Shown here: piece by piece, positions 13,976 through 16,999 of the stretch
How the letters are laid out: every line of letters begins with the position of its first letter
Numbering within the stretch: position 1 is the stretch's first letter
Source of the DNA: an uncultured Clostridium sp.
GTDB lineage: Bacteria; Bacillota; Clostridia; Lachnospirales; Lachnospiraceae
DNA: 16,999 nt
Reading direction: 5' to 3'
Assembly (NCBI GenBank): GCA_900547035.1
Contig: URFM01000068.1
Location: 1 to 16,999, forward strand
Translations under genes and position numbers: made by a program
The notes under the pieces: generated by a model
The model's input: the letters and a program-made list of their open reading frames with translations, nothing else
Told to the model about the DNA's origin: nothing
Databases searched by the model: none

Positions 13976-15493
13976 CTACGCTCTCCCGTAAACCTCCGCC
14001 AGCCTCCGGCAGCGTCTGAGGGTCTTTTCATCCAGCTGCCCTTTAAGCAGCCGCCACTGCCAGTTTTTTCCCAGGGTGGAGGGCTCATTTATCCTTGCTT
14101 CCGTACCCAGGCCCAGGTAATCCTGCACCGGGATGATTGCCAGGTCCGCCACGCTGGATAAGGCCAGCCGGATAAAATCCCAGTGAACCTTCTCCGCCGG
14201 CGTGCGGCTGTTTCCCAGATAATCGATGGAAAATTCCTTTTCCTCAATATCCATCTCCTTGTACCAGCCCGCCAGCGTATCGTTGTCGTGGGTGCCGGTG
14301 TAGACCACGCAGTTTGAAGTATAGTTGTGGGGCAGGTAGGGACTGCTCCCTCCCTCCTCGAAGGCAAATTCCAGCACCTTCATGCCAGGGAATCCCGATT
14401 CTTTCAGAAGCCGGTGTACCGATGGAGTCAGGAACCCCAAATCCTCTGCTACAATCGGCAGCTGCTTGGTTCCGAAATATTCCTCCATCCTGCGGAAAAT
14501 CCCGATTCCCGGTCCCTTCTCCCAGACACCGTTCTCCGCGGTCTCATCCCCATATGGAATATTGTAATACTCGTCAAAGCCCCGAAAATGGTCCACACGG
14601 ACCAAATCATACAGGCCAAAGCTGTATTCCATCCGTTTTATCCACCAACCATAGCCATTTTCCTTATGATATCCCCAATCGTAGAGGGGATTTCCCCAAA
14701 GCTGTCCCGTAGCGGAAAATGCATCCGGCGGGCAGCCTGCCACTCCTGTAGGAGTGCGGTTTTCATCAAACTGGAACAGCTCCGGATGCGCCCAGCTGTC
14801 CGCCCCGTCGAAGGCCACATAAATCGGGATATCTCCCATAATCTGAATGCCCTGCCCGTTGGCATAGGCTTTCAGCTTCCTCCACTGCTCCTCAAATTTC
14901 ATCTGCTGGAACTCATAAAAGCCGATCTCATCCCCCAGAAGCGTTTCATAGCGCTCCATGGCCTCCGGCCTGCGGGTGCGGATTTCCTCATCCCACAAAT
15001 CCCAGCTCTGAGAATGAAAATAATCCTTTACCGCCATATAAAAGCAGTATTCCCTGGTCTCCTCCCGCAGAAGCTCTGCTGCTTTCCGGTGGACCGCCCT
15101 GGTCCGTTTCTCCGCCGCTGCCTCAGAAAATGAGGCTTCTTTCCATCGTTCGTAGGCTTTTTTCAGCAAAGGGAACCGATTCTCATAAATCTTGTCATAG
15201 GCGATTTTTTCCGGATTCTCTCCGAAATCCGCCTCCTCACATTCCTTTGCCGTCAGCAGCCCCTCTTCCACAAGGGTTTCCAAATCAATAAAATAGGGAT
15301 TTCCCGCAAAAGCCGAGAAGGACTGGTACGGCGAATCCCCAAATCCGGTGGGCCCCAGGGGCAGAATCTGCCAAACCTGCTGGCCCGCCTCCTTTAACTG
15401 GTCTACAAATTCATAAGCTTCCTTTGAAAATGCCCCGATGCCATACCTGGAAGGCAGGCTGGCAACGGGCAAAAGCATCCCGCATCTGCGCAT
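13976..15493 (-). CDS. malQ: 4-alpha-glucanotransferase (amylomaltase), GH77
   Basis: The 505-aa cytoplasmic enzyme disproportionates maltodextrins by moving alpha-1,4-glucan units between chains, releasing glucose. The N-terminus has the family pattern LLPVASLPSRYGIG, then WQILPLGPTGFGDSPYQSFSAFAGNP. The catalytic set is complete: nucleophile Asp301 (RVDHFRGF), acid/base Glu350 (VAEDLG) and Asp403 (THDND), close to the Thermus aquaticus numbering of 293, 340 and 395. Length is normal for the bacterial short type. AAGGAGAA lies 7 nt before the ATG. A separate promoter at 15532-15559 suggests it is transcribed on its own, possibly with read-through from the HD gene. No other glycogen or maltose gene is in view. 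Confidence 0.96.
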   Translation of the reverse strand: MRRCGMLLPVASLPSRYGIGAFSKEAYEFVDQLKEAGQQVWQILPLGPTGFGDSPYQSFSAFAGNPYFIDLETLVEEGLLTAKECEEADFGENPEKIAYDKIYENRFPLLKKAYERWKEASFSEAAAEKRTRAVHRKAAELLREETREYCFYMAVKDYFHSQSWDLWDEEIRTRRPEAMERYETLLGDEIGFYEFQQMKFEEQWRKLKAYANGQGIQIMGDIPIYVAFDGADSWAHPELFQFDENRTPTGVAGCPPDAFSATGQLWGNPLYDWGYHKENGYGWWIKRMEYSFGLYDLVRVDHFRGFDEYYNIPYGDETAENGVWEKGPGIGIFRRMEEYFGTKQLPIVAEDLGFLTPSVHRLLKESGFPGMKVLEFAFEEGGSSPYLPHNYTSNCVVYTGTHDNDTLAGWYKEMDIEEKEFSIDYLGNSRTPAEKVHWDFIRLALSSVADLAIIPVQDYLGLGTEARINEPSTLGKNWQWRLLKGQLDEKTLRRCRRLAEVYGRA

Positions 15494-15531
15494 GATTGTT
15501 CTCCTTATTCCGTCTGTTTCTGCTTATTTCC

Positions 15532-15559
15532 AATATAGCACAGATATGTGGAAAAACAA
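15532..15559 (-). promoter_or_regulatory. Candidate promoter of malQ
   Basis: On the minus strand, TTGTTT (15559-15554) and TATATT (15537-15532) are 16 bp apart, and TGC just before the -10 makes it an extended -10 element. It lies about 40 bp before the malQ start. Confidence 0.5.
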
Positions 15560-15573
15560 AGGCAAAAATAATT

Positions 15574-15592
15574 CCTAAATCTGAATATTAGG
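15574..15592 (-). terminator. Weak terminator candidate after the HD-domain gene
   Basis: On the minus strand CCTAA (15592-15588) and TTAGG (15578-15574) can pair across an 8- to 9-base loop that includes the last codons of the HD gene. AATTATTTTTG follows. The stem is short and A/T-rich, so read-through into malQ is likely. Confidence 0.3.
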
Positions 15593-16159
15593 GAACAAAT
15601 CATAGAGATTGTGTCCCAGCTTATCATCAAATTTTTTCTTCAGCTTTAGCGCCTCCACCAGATGATAGTGGGTATTCCTGTGAATTCCCTTTCGCACTAG
15701 AAGGTCAATTAAGCGTTTTTCCATCGTCATAGTTTCAAAAATGCACATCAAATCACAGAGATTGATAATTTCCTCGTAGGTATTGTATGGATGCGCCCTC
15801 AACTTCTCGCAGCGCAGCGGATGCTCTTTGGGGATACCTCCCGCCTCGCATCGATAGTCCCCATTAATATAGGAATGTGTCATGCAAATCCAGGCGTCCT
15901 GCTCATCGATTCCCTGAGCCAGCAGATACTGAAATCCCAGTACATCGTGCCATTCCACATTATCCTCATTCAGATGCTTTCCAATATCATGGACATACCC
16001 CAAAGCTCTGGCGTAATCCGGCTCCTCCAGGCCGATGGCTTCGGCAATTACCGCCGCCGTATCTCCCACACAGATGCAATGACGGATAAAACCATCGTCT
16101 TTGGCCGCCTCCCGGGCATGTTCCAAAAGTTCCTTTGCCTTTTCTAATGTCAATCTCAT
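15575..16159 (-). CDS. HD-domain phosphohydrolase, uncharacterised
   Basis: The 194-aa soluble protein has the HD signature: His27 in FIRHCICVGDTAA and the His-Asp pair in GYVHDIGKH, then His71 (EWHDVLGF) and Asp137 (NLCDLM) as further likely metal ligands. HD proteins are metal-dependent phosphohydrolases acting on nucleotides or other phosphoesters; the substrate here cannot be told. The C-terminal part (LKLKKKFDDKLGHNLYDLFP) has no motif I recognise. AAGGAAAGGA lies before the start with about 9 nt spacing. It lies 61 nt downstream of the MgtC-like gene and 81 nt upstream of malQ on the same strand, so all three may share transcription. Confidence 0.8.
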   Translation of the reverse strand: MRLTLEKAKELLEHAREAAKDDGFIRHCICVGDTAAVIAEAIGLEEPDYARALGYVHDIGKHLNEDNVEWHDVLGFQYLLAQGIDEQDAWICMTHSYINGDYRCEAGGIPKEHPLRCEKLRAHPYNTYEEIINLCDLMCIFETMTMEKRLIDLLVRKGIHRNTHYHLVEALKLKKKFDDKLGHNLYDLFPNIQI

Positions 16160-16192
16160 AACGAATCATCCTTTCCTTAAAAATTCTGTAAC

Positions 16193-16222
16193 AGTTCAGG
16201 ACGTCATATCTCGTTCTGAACT
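16193..16222 (-). terminator. Hairpin at the end of the MgtC-like gene
   Basis: AGTTCAG (16222-16216 on the minus strand reading) pairs with CTGAACT (16199-16193), with a further ACG/CGT inner pairing after one mismatch. The minus-strand T-run (TTTTT, 16183-16179) starts about 9 nt past the stem, so termination is probably partial. The stem overlaps the stop codon of the MgtC-like gene. Confidence 0.4.
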
Positions 16223-16928
16223 AAATTTCATGTATAAATCGTATTCCATCGATCCGGTTCAGTTCTTCCAGAATTTTATCATGTCTCTGTCTTTTCCCGA
16301 AGTCCAGCTCTACAATCGCGCATATATCCTTTTTGTACCACTTGTATTCGGACTTGCGGGTCAGGCTTTTCACCTGAATCTGCTTTTCGGAAAAGAAATC
16401 CAGAAGCCGGACCAGGAAATTCTCATCTGCTCCCTCCACGCAGAGCTTCATATAACGGGAGTTTCCATTGATTACCCGGTCCACCAGGGCGTAAAGGCCG
16501 GAAAAACCGCAGACCACCGCCGTTCCGGCCATTGCTCCAAAATAAAAGCCGGAGCCAATGGTAATTCCGATGGCCGCCGTCACCCAAAGAGCCGCCGCGG
16601 TAGTCAGGCCCTTCACCTGGTTGGCTCCCGTTACCATAATAGTGCCCGCACCCAAAAATCCGATGCCGCTGATAACCTGGGCCGCCAATCTGGCCGGATC
16701 GCCGCTCCCGCCGGATACATACTCGATGATATACTCATTGGTCACCATCACCATGGTCGCCCCGATACAGACCAGGGAAAATGTCTTCAATCCGGCGGGC
16801 CGCCCTTTAAGCCCTCTCTCAAACCCAATAATGCCACCGCAGACTGCGGCGCAGACCAGACGAATCAGCACAGAGCCCATAAAAGATTCCTCACTCATCT
16901 CCCCCAGCCCAAGCAGCAAATCCACCAT
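16221..16928 (-). CDS. MgtC/SapB-family membrane protein
   Basis: The 235-aa protein has a hydrophobic N-terminal half with four to five membrane segments. Family marks include GGIIGFERGLKGRPAGLKT, VCIGATMVMV, ISGIGFLGAGTIM and GLTTAAALWVTAAIGI. The soluble C-terminal domain (about residues 150-235, YMKLCVEGADENFLVRLLDFF onward) is ACT-like in pattern. MgtC relatives are linked to low-magnesium growth and, in pathogens, to survival in macrophages and regulation of ATP synthase; which applies here is unknown. The start at 16928 is chosen because TAGGAGGTG lies 6 nt upstream; an in-frame ATG at 16949 lies upstream of that site. Only 71 bases of upstream region are in view, and I see no clear promoter there. 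Confidence 0.9.
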   Translation of the reverse strand: MVDLLLGLGEMSEESFMGSVLIRLVCAAVCGGIIGFERGLKGRPAGLKTFSLVCIGATMVMVTNEYIIEYVSGGSGDPARLAAQVISGIGFLGAGTIMVTGANQVKGLTTAAALWVTAAIGITIGSGFYFGAMAGTAVVCGFSGLYALVDRVINGNSRYMKLCVEGADENFLVRLLDFFSEKQIQVKSLTRKSEYKWYKKDICAIVELDFGKRQRHDKILEELNRIDGIRFIHEI

Positions 16929-16999
16929 ACCTGCACCTCCTAACCACAATCATTCATGATATTACCGATATGCGGCTCGAGTTATACGGTTAATCCGCC

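Noticed and set aside
14327..15133. Plus-strand open frame of 268 codons
   Set aside because: It is fully antisense to malQ, whose catalytic residues are all present on the minus strand.
16101..16943. Plus-strand open frame of 280 codons
   Set aside because: It lies antisense to the MgtC-like gene and the start of the HD gene, has no ribosome site or recognisable domain, and its composition looks like a reverse shadow.

Overview
The window looks like chromosomal DNA of a low-to-moderate GC Firmicute, most likely a Lachnospiraceae-type clostridium. The grounds are strong AGGAGG ribosome sites, lipoproteins that begin MKKKF and carry long Ser/Glu/Ala linkers, and the gene families present. The taxonomic call is an inference from style and has not been tested by a search.

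Layout. Bases 1-113 hold the 3' part of a tRNA-Lys(CTT) gene and its terminator. A near-consensus promoter (194-223) and a foldable leader (233-314) precede an oligopeptide ABC transporter operon, oppB-oppC-oppD-oppF-oppA (342-6219), with a cyclophilin-type prolyl isomerase as last gene (6236-6721). A strong hairpin (6751-6795) separates this operon from a convergent RpiR-type regulator gene (7611-6775, minus strand).

The regulator is divergent from a five-gene operon (7862-13206): a TIM-barrel sugar isomerase/epimerase, a lipoprotein solute-binding protein of the AfuA/FbpA superfamily, a fused two-domain permease, a TOBE-type ATPase and a PHP-family phosphatase with all nine metal ligands. 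A clear terminator ends it at 13195-13222. Together these genes read as a self-contained uptake and processing unit. The best guess is a phosphorylated sugar or related phosphoester: bind and import it, remove the phosphate (PHP), isomerise it (TIM barrel), and sense the phosphosugar (SIS domain of RpiR). The substrate is unknown. This is the most interesting region of the window.

Bases 13316-13918 carry a decayed rhuM-like gene left with three fragments after two internal deletions. One deletion edge sits at a perfect 12-bp inverted repeat. The rest lies on the minus strand: malQ (4-alpha-glucanotransferase, 15493-13976), an HD-domain phosphohydrolase (16159-15575) and an MgtC/SapB-family membrane protein (16928-16221). 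No insertion sequence, integrase, CRISPR array or phage gene was seen.
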